This document shows, piece after piece, positions 1 through 8,806 of a stretch of 64,000 nt of DNA (the stretch's first letter is position 1; the number at the start of each line of letters is the position of its first letter). A program made the translations under genes and the position numbers. Below the pieces are notes generated by a model that saw only the letters and a list, made by a program, of their open reading frames with translations, ran no database searches and was not told the DNA's origin. Origin of the DNA: Chachezhania antarctica (lineage in GTDB: Bacteria; Pseudomonadota; Alphaproteobacteria; Rhodobacterales; Rhodobacteraceae); the NCBI RefSeq assembly GCF_003646465.1, contig NZ_QZEX01000017.1, positions 1 to 64,000 of the forward strand. The letters run 5' to 3'.

Positions 1-1710
1 CTGTTCAGCCGCCACGACCTGGCCCAGATCTCGGTCTCGGTGGCGTTGCCCTATCTTGCCTACATTGTCGCGGAACAGGGCGCGGGCGCGTCCGGGGTGA
101 TCGCCGTGGTCGCCGCCGGGCTGACGGTGAACCTGACGGCGCCCGTGCGCCTTCCCCCGCAATCCTGGGCGAACCTGCGGGAAATCTGGGACGTGCTGGC
201 CCATTGGGCCGGGGCGCTGATCTTCATTCTCGCGGCACTCCTGATCCCGAGGATGCTGGAAGAGATCCGCATCGGCGATTTCGTCCTTGTGGGAGTCGTG
301 ATCCTTTCGGCCGTCGTCGCCAGGGCCGCGATCCTGTTCGTGCTGATGCCCCTCATGTCGGCGTTGAAGCTGTCGCCGGTCGTCGAACGGCCCTACCGGG
401 CGGCCATCCTGTGGGGCGGGCTCAGGGGGGCGGTGACGCTGGCGCTGGCCCTTACCGTGACCGAAAGCGTGCGCGTGCCGTCGGATATCCAGCGGCTGGT
501 CGGTATCCTTGCCACCGGGTTCACCCTGTTCACGCTGCTGGTGCAGGGCACGACGCTGCGCTGGGTGATCGGGCGGCTGGGGCTCGACCGGCTCTCGCCC
601 ATCGACGAGGCGCTGTCGCGGCAGGTGGTGGCCGTCGCGCTGCAGACCGTGCGCGAGGACGTGGCCCGCACGACCGAGAACTACGACCTGAACCACGACA
701 TCGTCCGGTCCGAGGCCAAGCGTTTCGGGGAGCGGCTGGATACGGCGGTGAAGACAGCGGAAGAGAACGCCGGTATTCTTGACCGCGATCGCATCGCCCT
801 GGGCCTGATCGCGCTGGCCGGTCACGAACGCGACACGATCATGGCCCGGATGCGGGAACGGACGATTTCCGCCCGGATGGCGGAACGGGTCCTGTCGGAT
901 GCGGACCGGCTGATCGAAGGCGCCCGGACGCAGGGCCGCAGCGGCTACCAGAGGGTGGCCCGACAAAGCATTGCCTATGGCTGGCATTTCCGTTTCGCCG
1001 TTCTGCTGCACGGCCGCCTGGGCCTGTCCGGCCCGCTGGCGCGGATGACGGCCGACCGGTTCGAACTGCTGCTGTCGCAACGCCTGATCATGCGCGATCT
1101 GGGGACCTTCATCGACGGTCGCATCCGGCGCATTCATGGCCGTCGGGTGGCCGAGCTGCTGCACGAACTCCTGTCGCGGCGGATCGAGGCGGTCGAAACC
1201 GCGCTGGAAGGGCTGCGGCTGCAATACCCGGGATATGCCGAAGTGCTGGAACGCCGATTCATCCGCCGCACCGCGCTTCGGATGGAAGAACGCGAATACG
1301 TGGCCATGCGCGAGGACGGCCTGATCGGCGCCGAGGTCTACATGGCGCTCATCCAGGACCTGGCCAAGCGACGCACCGCGGCCGAGGATCGCCCGCGCCT
1401 CGACGTCGCCGTTCAGCGGCACGCCTTCGTCCGGCAGTTCCCGCTGTTCGCCGATCTCGACAGCGGTGCCTACAAGCGGCTGGGGCGGTCTTTCATGACC
1501 CAGTATGTCGATGCAGGCGAAGTCATCATTCGCAAGGACAGCCCGGCCAAGAGCGTCTTCTTCATCGCGCCCACCACGCTTCTGGTGCTGGACGAGGAAC
1601 GGTTCCGGCGGCTGCTGACCCGCAGCGTGGCCCTGCGCGACGCGGTTCTGGCAAGTGCCGAGAAGCGCGGCATAGATCCCGAAGGCCTTCTGCCAAGCGA
1701 CGCTGCCTGA
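1..1710 (+). CDS. Na+/H+ antiporter of the CPA1/NhaP type, C-terminal part (5' end outside window)
   Basis: The reading frame is open from base 1, so the gene begins upstream of the window. The first roughly 190 visible residues are hydrophobic helices typical of the Na+/H+ exchanger fold, with a conserved WGGLRGAVTLALAL segment that is characteristic of CPA1 antiporters. A long soluble tail of about 370 residues follows. The last 90 residues resemble a cyclic-nucleotide-binding domain (RQFPLFADL, then AGEVIIRKDSPAKSVFFIA, then LLVLDEERFRRLL). The middle of that domain, which normally carries the phosphate-binding cassette, is absent: FFIA runs almost directly into LLVLDEERF. The protein probably exchanges Na+ or K+ for protons in the inner membrane. 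Family call is firm; the ion and regulation are inferred. Confidence 0.85.
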   Translation: MFSRHDLAQISVSVALPYLAYIVAEQGAGASGVIAVVAAGLTVNLTAPVRLPPQSWANLREIWDVLAHWAGALIFILAALLIPRMLEEIRIGDFVLVGVVILSAVVARAAILFVLMPLMSALKLSPVVERPYRAAILWGGLRGAVTLALALTVTESVRVPSDIQRLVGILATGFTLFTLLVQGTTLRWVIGRLGLDRLSPIDEALSRQVVAVALQTVREDVARTTENYDLNHDIVRSEAKRFGERLDTAVKTAEENAGILDRDRIALGLIALAGHERDTIMARMRERTISARMAERVLSDADRLIEGARTQGRSGYQRVARQSIAYGWHFRFAVLLHGRLGLSGPLARMTADRFELLLSQRLIMRDLGTFIDGRIRRIHGRRVAELLHELLSRRIEAVETALEGLRLQYPGYAEVLERRFIRRTALRMEEREYVAMREDGLIGAEVYMALIQDLAKRRTAAEDRPRLDVAVQRHAFVRQFPLFADLDSGAYKRLGRSFMTQYVDAGEVIIRKDSPAKSVFFIAPTTLLVLDEERFRRLLTRSVALRDAVLASAEKRGIDPEGLLPSDAA

Positions 1711-1785
1711 CCCGGCACGCCGGATCTTCGCATCCGCATATTTTTGCCGCGATTGCCCGGAAGTTCGAAATCGTCGGGCCACCCT

Positions 1786-1799
1786 ATCGCAATTGCGAT
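1786..1799. repeat. Perfect 14-bp palindrome in a convergent gap
   Basis: ATCGCAATTGCGAT is a perfect palindrome in the 190-bp space between the convergent antiporter and aminotransferase genes. It has no T-tract and is too short for a classical terminator. It could be a protein-binding site or chance. Nothing else is recognisable in this gap. Confidence 0.35.
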
Positions 1800-1900
1800 G
1801 TCTTGCTGTCGCTGCACATCGTACTGGGGCAATGTGCAGCGTCGACCGGACAGGTGGTGACGCACCGCGGGCACTTCGCAGGCCCGCGGCGCCGGATCAT

Positions 1901-3277
1901 TCAGCCCTTGCCCAGAACCTGCGTCACGGCCCGGGCTGTCTTGTCGGCGACCTCGTCGGCCTCGGCGCGGGTCAGGCAGAACGGCGGGGCGAAGCCCAGG
2001 ATGTCGCCTTGCGGCATCGCCCGGCCAATCACGCCGTGTTCCAGCAGCGCGGCGGCGATGCGGGGTCCGACCTTTTCGGAGGCATCGAAGAACCGGCGCG
2101 TATCGCGGTCGGCCACGAATTCGACGGCGGCCATCAGCCCCGCGCCGCGGACTTCGCCGACGTTGGAGTGCGACCCCAGATGGTCGGCCAGCGCTTTCTG
2201 GAAATAGGCGCCCGTCTCGCCCGCCGCCTGAACAAGGTTCAGATCGTCGATCAGTTTCAGGTTTGCGACCCCGGCCGCGGCGCCGATGGGGTGGGCGGAG
2301 TATGTCCAGCCATGGCCGATGGGCCCATTTTCGTCGGTGCCCTGTTCCAGAACCTTCCACATCTTGTCCGAAACGATCGATCCGGACAGCGGCGCATAGG
2401 CCGATGTCAGGCCCTTGGCGATGGTGATCAGGTCGGGCTTCAGGTTGTAATGCTCGGATCCGAACATGATGCCCAGACGGCCGAAACCTGTCACGACCTC
2501 GTCCGCGATCAGCAGGATGTCGTGCTTTTCAAGGATCTCCTGGATCGCTTCCCAGTAGCCTGCGGGCGGCGGGACGATCCCGCCGGTGCCCAGCACCGGT
2601 TCGCCAATGAAGGCCGCGATGGTATCGGCGCCTTCGCGTTCGATCAGCGCTTCAAGCTCGGCCGCGCAATGGGCGGTGAACTGGGCCTCCGACATCGCCA
2701 CGTCGTCGCGACGGAAGTAATACGGCGCCTCGGTATGGATCACCTGGCTCAGCGGCAGGTCGAATTTCTTGTGAAACAGCTCCAGTCCCGTCAGCGAGCC
2801 CGTCACAAGGCCCGACCCGTGATAGCCCCGCCAGCGCGAGATGATCTTCTTCTTCTCCGGACGACCCAGGATGTTGTTGTAGTACCAGACCAGCTTTACG
2901 TTGGTTTCGTTGGCATCCGATCCCGACTGACCGAAATAGACCTTCGACATGTGATCGGGCGCGCGGTCCAGGATCATCTTCGACAGCGTGATCGAGGCTT
3001 CGGTGCCGTGCCCCACATAGGCGTGGTAATAGGCCAGCTCGTGCGCCTGTTTGGCGATGGCCTCGGCAATCTCCGTCCGGCCATAGCCCACGTTCACGCA
3101 GTAGAGCCCGGCGAAGGCATCCAGCAGGCGGGTGCCGTCGCGGTCTTCGATGTGGCTGCCCGATCCCTTCTTGATCACGCGATGGGGGGCTTCGCCGCGG
3201 GCGAATTGGCCCAGATGGGTCGAGGGATGGAAGAAATTCTCCCGGTCCCATTGTTCCAGCATGTCGTTCTTCAGCAT
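1901..3277 (-). CDS. doeD: Class III PLP-dependent aminotransferase of the ectoine cluster (DoeD/Atf-type)
   Basis: This 458-residue protein has the full class III (omega) aminotransferase fold: a GQSGSDANE motif near residues 116-124, the pyridine-nitrogen Asp259 in LLIADEVVTGFGRLG, and the Schiff-base Lys288 in TIAKGL. In ectoine degraders the gene at this place (atf/doeD) converts L-2,4-diaminobutyrate to aspartate semialdehyde. It lies 33 bp downstream of the dehydrogenase gene on the same strand, so the two are probably co-transcribed. Omega-amino acid:pyruvate transaminases look alike, so the substrate rests on context. The start is the ATG giving MLKNDMLEQW. Confidence 0.85.
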   Translation of the reverse strand: MLKNDMLEQWDRENFFHPSTHLGQFARGEAPHRVIKKGSGSHIEDRDGTRLLDAFAGLYCVNVGYGRTEIAEAIAKQAHELAYYHAYVGHGTEASITLSKMILDRAPDHMSKVYFGQSGSDANETNVKLVWYYNNILGRPEKKKIISRWRGYHGSGLVTGSLTGLELFHKKFDLPLSQVIHTEAPYYFRRDDVAMSEAQFTAHCAAELEALIEREGADTIAAFIGEPVLGTGGIVPPPAGYWEAIQEILEKHDILLIADEVVTGFGRLGIMFGSEHYNLKPDLITIAKGLTSAYAPLSGSIVSDKMWKVLEQGTDENGPIGHGWTYSAHPIGAAAGVANLKLIDDLNLVQAAGETGAYFQKALADHLGSHSNVGEVRGAGLMAAVEFVADRDTRRFFDASEKVGPRIAAALLEHGVIGRAMPQGDILGFAPPFCLTRAEADEVADKTARAVTQVLGKG

Positions 3278-3310
3278 CTTGTTCAGTCCTTTTGTATCGG
3301 TCCGGCGCGA

Positions 3311-4768
3311 TCAACCCCAGTCGCGGCAGACGTATTTGATGTCGGTAAAGGCCTCGAGCCCCTGGCGCGCGCCTTCGCGGCCCAGCCCGGATTGCTTGAC
3401 GCCGCCGAAGGGAATCGGCGCGCCGGTGACCTTGGTGCGGTTGACGGCCACCATCCCGAATTGCAGCGCGCGGGTCATGCGGTAGATCCGGCGCGGGTCG
3501 TGGCTGTGCAGGTAGGCGACCAGCCCGTATTCGGTCTCGTTGGCCCGCGCGATGACCTCGTCTTCCGTGTCGAAGGCGGTGAGCGGGGCGATGGGCCCGA
3601 AGGTTTCTTCGGACATGATCGCCGCACTGTCGGGCACGTCGGCCAGCACCGTCGGGCGGAAGAAAAGCGGGCCCAGCCCCTCATCGACCGAGCCGCCGGT
3701 CAGGAGCTTGGCGCCCTTGGCAACGGCGTCTTCGACCTGCTGGGTCTGCTTGTCGATCGCCTTTTCGTTGATCAGCGGCCCGATATCCGGGTCCTCGCGG
3801 CCATTGCCCAGGGTCAGCGCTTCCACGGCTTTCGTGAACCGGTCGCAGAATTCCTCGTAGACGGGCCGGTGGATGTAGAAACGGTTGGCGCCAAGGCAAT
3901 CCTGCCCCGACGTGGCGAATTTTGCCTTCACAGCCTCGGCCACCGCGCGGTCCATGTTGGCGCCCGAGAACACGATGAACGGCGCGTGGCCGCCCAGTTC
4001 CAGCACCAGACGTTTGACCGTGTCCGCCGACTGGCGATAGAGAACCCGCCCGATTTCGGTCGACCCGGTGAAGGACAGCGCCCGCACGCGTGCATCCGAC
4101 GTCCATTCCCCCACGATGGTGGCGGCGTCTCCTATGACGGTGCTCATCACACCGGCGGGAAACTCGGCCCGGCGGGCAAGTTCGGCCAGCGCCAGCGCGG
4201 ACAGGGGCGTTTCGGCGGAGGGATGGATCACCGCGGTGCAGCCTGCGGCCAGTGCGGCGGCGGCCTTGCGGGTGATCATCGCGACGGGGAAGTTCCACGG
4301 CGTGATCAGCGCGGCCACGCCCACGGGTTCGCGCCACAGCTCCATCTCGGCGTCCGGCAGGTGGCTGGTGACGCCTTCGATGTTCGGGCGCAGCGCTTCT
4401 TCGGCGTAGAACTGCACGAAGCTGGCGGCATAGTCGATTTCGCCCCGCGCCTCGCCGATGGGTTTGCCCTGTTCGGCGACCATGATCCGGGCAAGATCCT
4501 CCTTCGCCGCGACGATCAGATCGTGCCAGCGGTGGAGCAGCGCCGCGCGGTTCTGCGGCAGCATCGTGGACCAGCCAGGAAACGCTGCGTGCGCGGCATC
4601 GACGGCAGCCCGCGCGCCGGTGGCATCGCTGAGCGTGACCCGCGCGACAAGCGCGCCGGACGCCGGATCGCGCACGGCCAGACGCCCCTGCCCGGCGAAA
4701 TCGCCGGCCTCGCGCAGAAGCGCTGCATCGGTGATCCAGGATTCGAGTGTCTTGGGCATGTCGGTCAT
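3311..4768 (-). CDS. doeC: NAD(P)-dependent (succinate/aspartate-)semialdehyde dehydrogenase (DoeC/Ssd-type)
   Basis: An aldehyde dehydrogenase of 485 residues, the usual length. Visible catalytic elements are Asn159 in TPWNF, Glu257 in LELGGHAP and the nucleophile Cys291 in SGQDCLGANR. Sequence type is succinate-semialdehyde dehydrogenase (GabD-like); in ectoine clusters this gene (ssd/doeC) oxidises aspartate semialdehyde to aspartate after the transaminase step. One oddity: the cofactor-binding motif that normally reads K-P-(S/A) reads IHPSAET here, with His182 in place of the usual Lys. That Lys normally contacts the NAD(P) ribose. The gene is followed by doeD on the same strand and preceded by an AsnC-family regulator. 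Confidence 0.87.
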   Translation of the reverse strand: MTDMPKTLESWITDAALLREAGDFAGQGRLAVRDPASGALVARVTLSDATGARAAVDAAHAAFPGWSTMLPQNRAALLHRWHDLIVAAKEDLARIMVAEQGKPIGEARGEIDYAASFVQFYAEEALRPNIEGVTSHLPDAEMELWREPVGVAALITPWNFPVAMITRKAAAALAAGCTAVIHPSAETPLSALALAELARRAEFPAGVMSTVIGDAATIVGEWTSDARVRALSFTGSTEIGRVLYRQSADTVKRLVLELGGHAPFIVFSGANMDRAVAEAVKAKFATSGQDCLGANRFYIHRPVYEEFCDRFTKAVEALTLGNGREDPDIGPLINEKAIDKQTQQVEDAVAKGAKLLTGGSVDEGLGPLFFRPTVLADVPDSAAIMSEETFGPIAPLTAFDTEDEVIARANETEYGLVAYLHSHDPRRIYRMTRALQFGMVAVNRTKVTGAPIPFGGVKQSGLGREGARQGLEAFTDIKYVCRDWG

Positions 4769-4804
4769 TGTCGCGGTCTCCCTTCGAGCGCGACTGTCCC
4801 ATGA

Positions 4805-4881
4805 CCGGGGCAGAGATTTTGCCTTTTCCCACGCCTGCGGGTAGAGAGACTCTCTTTTCTGGCGGGCCGGGACAGAGTTTT
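4805..4881. promoter_or_regulatory. Probable control region of the doeC-doeD unit: two direct repeats and a 13-bp palindrome
   Basis: The 129-bp space between the doeX stop and the doeC start holds two near-identical blocks: CCGGGGCAGAGATTTT at 4805-4820 and CCGGGACAGAGTTTT at 4867-4881, 62 bp apart (about six helical turns). Between them sits AGAGAG-A-CTCTCT at 4843-4855, a perfect inverted repeat. Lrp/AsnC proteins often bind phased sites, and an AsnC-type gene lies next door, so regulation by DoeX is a reasonable inference. No binding data are visible. Confidence 0.4.
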
Positions 4882-4897
4882 CGTCTGCCTGATCGGA

Positions 4898-5377
4898 TCA
4901 GCCGTTCAGCAGGCCAAGGGCGGGCGGGACGCTCTTGATCGGCTTGGTGACAATGTAGCTGTAATAGCGGCGGACCCCGGCGCGGCTTTCCAGCAGGTTG
5001 TCCATAAGCTCCTGAAATGCGGCGACATCCTGTATCACGACCTGCATTAGGTAATCGTAGCCGCCGCCGATGGCCCAGCATCCGGTCACCGCGTCCAGCG
5101 GCGCGACGGTGCGTTCGAACAGCTGGAAATTCTCGGCCCGATGGCTGTCGAGTTCGACGGTGACGAAGACCTGCACATGAGCGCCGATCCCGTCCAGGTC
5201 CAGTTCGGCCCGGTAACCGCGGATCAGCCCGGCCTGTTCCAGCCGCTTCATCCGTTCCCAGCACGGCGTGGGCGACAGGTTCACCCGCGCCGCCAGCTCT
5301 GTCTTGCTGATGCGGCCTTCACGGCTGAGCGTGGCAAGGATCGCAATGTCCCTGTCGTCGAGGCGGGTCTGCTCCAT
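4898..5377 (-). CDS. doeX: Lrp/AsnC-family transcriptional regulator of ectoine catabolism (DoeX/AsnC-type)
   Basis: The 159-residue product has an N-terminal winged helix-turn-helix (ISKTELAARVNLSPTPCWER) followed by the alpha/beta RAM ligand-binding domain (WAIGGGYDYLMQVVIQDVAAF), the usual Lrp layout and length. The reading frame is open far upstream, but the ATG giving MEQTRLDDRD matches the family start. In roseobacters an asnC gene sits between the eut genes and ssd-atf; here it heads the minus-strand branch and is divergent from enuR with only 75 bp between the starts. It probably senses an ectoine-derived amino acid such as diaminobutyrate and acts on its own operon. Confidence 0.86.
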   Translation of the reverse strand: MEQTRLDDRDIAILATLSREGRISKTELAARVNLSPTPCWERMKRLEQAGLIRGYRAELDLDGIGAHVQVFVTVELDSHRAENFQLFERTVAPLDAVTGCWAIGGGYDYLMQVVIQDVAAFQELMDNLLESRAGVRRYYSYIVTKPIKSVPPALGLLNG

Positions 5378-5452
5378 GTTCCGCTTGTTCCGCCCGTGGC
5401 GGGCTTTGTCAACGTCTGGACATGCCCGGCGCGGTAGGGGACGGTTTCCCGC

Positions 5453-6811
5453 ATGTCCCACTGGCCGCTTTCGAAATCCGATATTGTCCGCCCCGCCTAT
5501 CGCAGCCTGGCGCAGGGCATTGCCGGGGCCATCAGCGCGGGCAGCCTGCGCCCGGGGCAACGGCTTCCGACCCACCGTGAGCTGGCGTTCCAGATGGACG
5601 TTTCGGTCCAGACCGTCAGCCGCGCCTACGAGGAACTGATCCGCGCGGGGCTGGTCACGGGCGAGGTCGGGCGCGGCACCTTCGTTCAGATCAGAACGCA
5701 TGAATACGACATCATGCCCTGGCACACGGCCACCACCCGCCGCGCGGCGACGGACCTGGCGATGATGACGCCGGTGGAACTGCCCGAAATGGCCGAGGCG
5801 TGGAGCGCCGCGCTCCACCGCATTGCCGACCGGATGCCGGGGCACATGCTCCACGCGTTGAGCCCCGAGCAGACGGAGGGGCGCTATGCCGACATGGCGG
5901 CGACATGGCTGGCACGGTGCGGCCTGGTGGTCAGCCGGCGGCACGTGCTGGTGACCAACGGCGTGACGCCGGCGACGTTCACCGCGCTCGCAGCCGTGAC
6001 CAATCCGGGCGACGTGATCGCCACCGACCCGTTCACCAGCCACATGCTGTTGCCCGCCGCGCAGCACCTGCATCTTGGCCTCAGGGCCATCGCGGGGGAC
6101 GACCGTGGCATGATCCCCGAAGCGTTGAGCGACGCGGTGCGGGAATCGTCCGCCCCGATCAAGGCGGTGTTCCTGTTGCCCGCCGGCGGCGGGCCCACCG
6201 CGCGCTTCATGGACCGCGACCGGCGCGAGGCCCTGGCGCATGCCGCCGATGCGGCCGGCCTGCGCATCATGGAATGCGATCCGCTGGGGCCGCTTCCCGC
6301 CCGCCGTCCGCCGCCCGTGGCCAGCTTTGTCCCGGGATCGGCCTTCTATTTCACCAGCATGACCAAATGTCTGTCCGCGGGCTTGCGGCTGGGGTTTCTT
6401 GTAGTGCCCGATGACATGGTCGAACTGACGGTGAACCGGCATCAGTCGGTGTCGTGGATGGCAACGCCGATCGTGGCCGAGATCGCGGCGGACTGGCTGG
6501 AAACCGGCACCGCAGACACGATCCTTGCCGCGCACCGGATCGAACTGTCGGCCCGCAACCGCACCGCGCAGCGGATACTTCCGCGATCTTCGGGCGGGCT
6601 GCACGGCCTGCACCGCTGGCTACCCCTGCCCGCCGGCACCGACGAGGCGGAATTCGTGGCCGGACTGCTGGATCACGATATCGCGTTGGCGCCCGGCAGC
6701 AGCTTTGCCGTGGACACTCGCGATCCGGCAATCCGGATAAGCCTGACCCGGACAGGACGTGGCAATCTGGAGAGCAGCCTGAAAACGATTGCCTCGTTTC
6801 TGCCGTCCTGA
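5453..6811 (+). CDS. enuR: MocR/GntR-type regulator with aminotransferase-like domain (EnuR)
   Basis: The 452-residue protein has an N-terminal GntR winged helix (SLRPGQRLPTHRELA, then VQTVSRAYEELIRAGLV) fused to a class I aminotransferase-like domain. The PLP-binding lysine is Lys305 in FTSMTKCLSAGLR. EnuR is the MocR-family repressor of ectoine and hydroxyectoine import and catabolism; the known effectors are N-alpha-acetyl-diaminobutyrate and diaminobutyrate bound through the PLP-lysine. Its position directly upstream of the TRAP genes and divergent from an AsnC gene matches the arrangement in Ruegeria. The start is the ATG 75 bp from doeX. It is unlikely to be an active aminotransferase. 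Confidence 0.88.
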   Translation: MSHWPLSKSDIVRPAYRSLAQGIAGAISAGSLRPGQRLPTHRELAFQMDVSVQTVSRAYEELIRAGLVTGEVGRGTFVQIRTHEYDIMPWHTATTRRAATDLAMMTPVELPEMAEAWSAALHRIADRMPGHMLHALSPEQTEGRYADMAATWLARCGLVVSRRHVLVTNGVTPATFTALAAVTNPGDVIATDPFTSHMLLPAAQHLHLGLRAIAGDDRGMIPEALSDAVRESSAPIKAVFLLPAGGGPTARFMDRDRREALAHAADAAGLRIMECDPLGPLPARRPPPVASFVPGSAFYFTSMTKCLSAGLRLGFLVVPDDMVELTVNRHQSVSWMATPIVAEIAADWLETGTADTILAAHRIELSARNRTAQRILPRSSGGLHGLHRWLPLPAGTDEAEFVAGLLDHDIALAPGSSFAVDTRDPAIRISLTRTGRGNLESSLKTIASFLPS

Positions 6812-6872
6812 TGCGGGGCCACCCGCACAATCCCCGGCAGAGCGGGCATACGATTGTCATGATTTAATATAA

Positions 6873-6890
6873 GCATTGACTCCCCAATGC
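6873..6890. promoter_or_regulatory. Candidate EnuR operator upstream of uehA
   Basis: GCATTG-N6-CAATGC is a perfect inverted repeat in the 186-bp gap between enuR and uehA, next to the AT-rich stretch TTTAATATAAG. It is the only clear dyad in the leader of the transport operon, so it is the best candidate for EnuR binding. The assignment is inferred from position and symmetry. Confidence 0.42.
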
Positions 6891-6997
6891 CTACCCGAAA
6901 CCTTTTGGCAGAGTGCCGCGGGTCAGCCAGCCCGCGGCCGCATTCAGGCTTCTGCGCGGGTCGAACCGCTGCGGGGCAAACGATCAGGGAGCATCAC

Positions 6998-8008
6998 ATG
7001 ACTTACGGAAAACTGGCGGCAACCGGCGCTCTGGCGCTGTTGATGAGCTCGGGTGCCGTCATGGCCGACACATGGCGCTATGCGTTCGAAGAGGCGCTGG
7101 AAGAAGTGCAGGGCAAGTTCGCCCAGAAATTCAAGGAAGAGGTCGAGGCCAATTCCGACCACCAGATCCAGCTGTTCCCGTTCGGCACGCTGGGCGAATC
7201 CGACAGCATCCTGGAACAGACCCAATCGGGCATCCTTCAGTTCGTCGATCAGTCGCCGGGCTTCACCGGGGCGCTGATCCCCGAAGCGCAGGTGTTCTTC
7301 GTGCCGTACCTGCTGCCGCAGGATGAAGAAACGCTCGCCACCTTCTTCGAGGAATCCAAGGCGATCAACGAACTGTTCCCGCCGCTTTATGCCGAACAGG
7401 GGCTGGAGCTGCTGACCATGTTCCCCGAGGGCGAGGTCATGATGACCACGACCGAACCTGTGTCGGGCCCGGCCGATCTTGACGAGGTCAAGTTCCGGGT
7501 CATGACCAACCCGCTGCTGGTGGAAAGCTACAAGTCCTTCGGCGCAACCCCCACCCCGCTGCCATGGGGCGAGGTCTATGGCGCGCTGCAGACCGGCATC
7601 ATCCAGGGGCAGGAAAACCCGGCCTTCTTCATCGAGTCGACGAAGATGTACGAGGTGACCGACCACATCACCCGCGCCGGCCATAACAACTTCACCACCG
7701 CCGTCATGGCCAACAAGGATTTCTATGACGGGCTGTCGGACGAAGACAAGACCGTTGTGAACAACGCCATCGACGCGGCCTTCGACTACATCATCGATTA
7801 CCAGTCGGGCCTGACCGAAGAGTCCCTTGCCAAGATCAAGGAAGCCAAGCCTTCGATGACGATCACCACGCTCAGCGAGGAAGAGCGCCAGCCGTTCATG
7901 GCGACCGCGGATTCGGTCGAACAGGAATACCTTGAGATCGGCGGCGATCAGGCCAAGGCGATCCTCGACCAGCTGAAGGCGGATCTGAAGGCTGTCGGCG
8001 CCAACTGA
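6998..8008 (+). CDS. uehA: TRAP transporter periplasmic binding protein for ectoine/hydroxyectoine
   Basis: A 336-residue DctP-family protein. A Sec signal peptide spans about residues 1-23 (ending SSGAVMA), giving a mature start DTWRYAFEEA. The body contains stretches I recognise from the ectoine-binding TeaA/UehA group: GILQFVDQSPGFTGALIP, FRVMTNPLL, TPTPLPWGEVYGALQTGI and QGQENPAFFIES. The conserved Arg of TRAP binding proteins lies in KFRVMTNP. It captures ectoine or 5-hydroxyectoine in the periplasm and hands it to UehB/UehC. The ATG used here lies after a long open frame and is the only start that gives a proper signal peptide. Confidence 0.9.
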   Translation: MTYGKLAATGALALLMSSGAVMADTWRYAFEEALEEVQGKFAQKFKEEVEANSDHQIQLFPFGTLGESDSILEQTQSGILQFVDQSPGFTGALIPEAQVFFVPYLLPQDEETLATFFEESKAINELFPPLYAEQGLELLTMFPEGEVMMTTTEPVSGPADLDEVKFRVMTNPLLVESYKSFGATPTPLPWGEVYGALQTGIIQGQENPAFFIESTKMYEVTDHITRAGHNNFTTAVMANKDFYDGLSDEDKTVVNNAIDAAFDYIIDYQSGLTEESLAKIKEAKPSMTITTLSEEERQPFMATADSVEQEYLEIGGDQAKAILDQLKADLKAVGAN

Positions 8009-8030
8009 TCCGGCCCGGCGGACTACACCC

Positions 8031-8058
8031 GGGCGCGGCACCGATTTGCGCCGCGCCC
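8031..8058 (+). terminator. Hairpin between uehA and uehB (attenuator or mRNA stabiliser)
   Basis: GGGCGCGGC (8031-8039) pairs perfectly with GCCGCGCCC (8050-8058) across a 10-base loop. There is no U-tract, so it more likely limits read-through or protects the binding-protein mRNA 3' end than acts as a full terminator. It would favour uehA over the permease genes. Confidence 0.45.
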
Positions 8059-8149
8059 TCCCCTACCCCAGGCCCATGGGCCCGGCCGTCGGACCGGAGC
8101 GGCCCGTCGGCACCAATTCGACCCCAAACCAGTTTTCAGGAACGCCGCA

Positions 8150-8803
8150 ATGAAGCCAGACGAAGACCCCGACGCCAAGGTGGACCCGGCGGTCCTGGCC
8201 GCGGCGAGAACGCCGGCCGTCGACGAGGACGATATCGACGATTCAGCCTATGTGTCCGGTCTGCCGGGCATTCTTGGCGTGATCGATGTCGGCATCGCCC
8301 GGATCGAGGCCCTGCTGCTGGCCATCGGTGTTCTGGCGATGGCGATCAACACGATGGCGAATGTCATCGGGCGCTTCGTGGTCGGGCAAAGCCTGTTCTT
8401 TTCGGAAGAGGTCAACCGCGCGCTGATCATCCTGATCACCTTCGCGGGTATCTCCTACGCCGCGCGCCACGGTCGCCACATCCGGATGTCGGCGTTCTTC
8501 GATGCCATCGCCCCGCCCATGCGCAAGGTGCTGATGATCATCATCGCCGTGGTCACCGCGGCCGCGATGTTCCTGCTGACATGGTATTCGGTCGATTACC
8601 TCATCGCGCAGGCCTCTCGCGGGCGGCTGCTTCCGGCGCTTCAGATCCCGGTCTGGTGGATCATCGTCTGGGCGCCGCTCGGGTTCTTCCTGACCGGCCT
8701 GCAATACGCGCTGACGGCTATCAAGAACCTGATCCACAAGGATATCTGGCTCTCGACAAGTACGCTCGAAGGCTATGACGACACCGCAGAAGAGGAAGTG
8801 TGA
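8150..8803 (+). CDS. uehB: TRAP transporter small permease subunit (DctQ type)
   Basis: The 217-residue product has four hydrophobic helices typical of DctQ subunits, for example [22 protein letters not shown] and [21 protein letters not shown]. An acidic, non-membrane N-terminal extension of about 45 residues precedes the first helix. It lies between the binding protein and the large permease and belongs to the same operon. With UehC it forms the inner-membrane complex that imports ectoines using a Na+ gradient. The gap of 141 bp after uehA holds the hairpin. Confidence 0.88.
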   Translation: MKPDEDPDAKVDPAVLAAARTPAVDEDDIDDSAYVSGLPGILGVIDVGIARIEALLLAIGVLAMAINTMANVIGRFVVGQSLFFSEEVNRALIILITFAGISYAARHGRHIRMSAFFDAIAPPMRKVLMIIIAVVTAAAMFLLTWYSVDYLIAQASRGRLLPALQIPVWWIIVWAPLGFFLTGLQYALTAIKNLIHKDIWLSTSTLEGYDDTAEEEV

Positions 8804-8806
8804 CGA

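Noticed and set aside
1793-4804. Very long open frame on the plus strand (about 1000 codons)
   Set aside because: It runs antisense to doeD and doeC, has no ribosome site and no recognisable domain; the minus strand has two clear enzymes.
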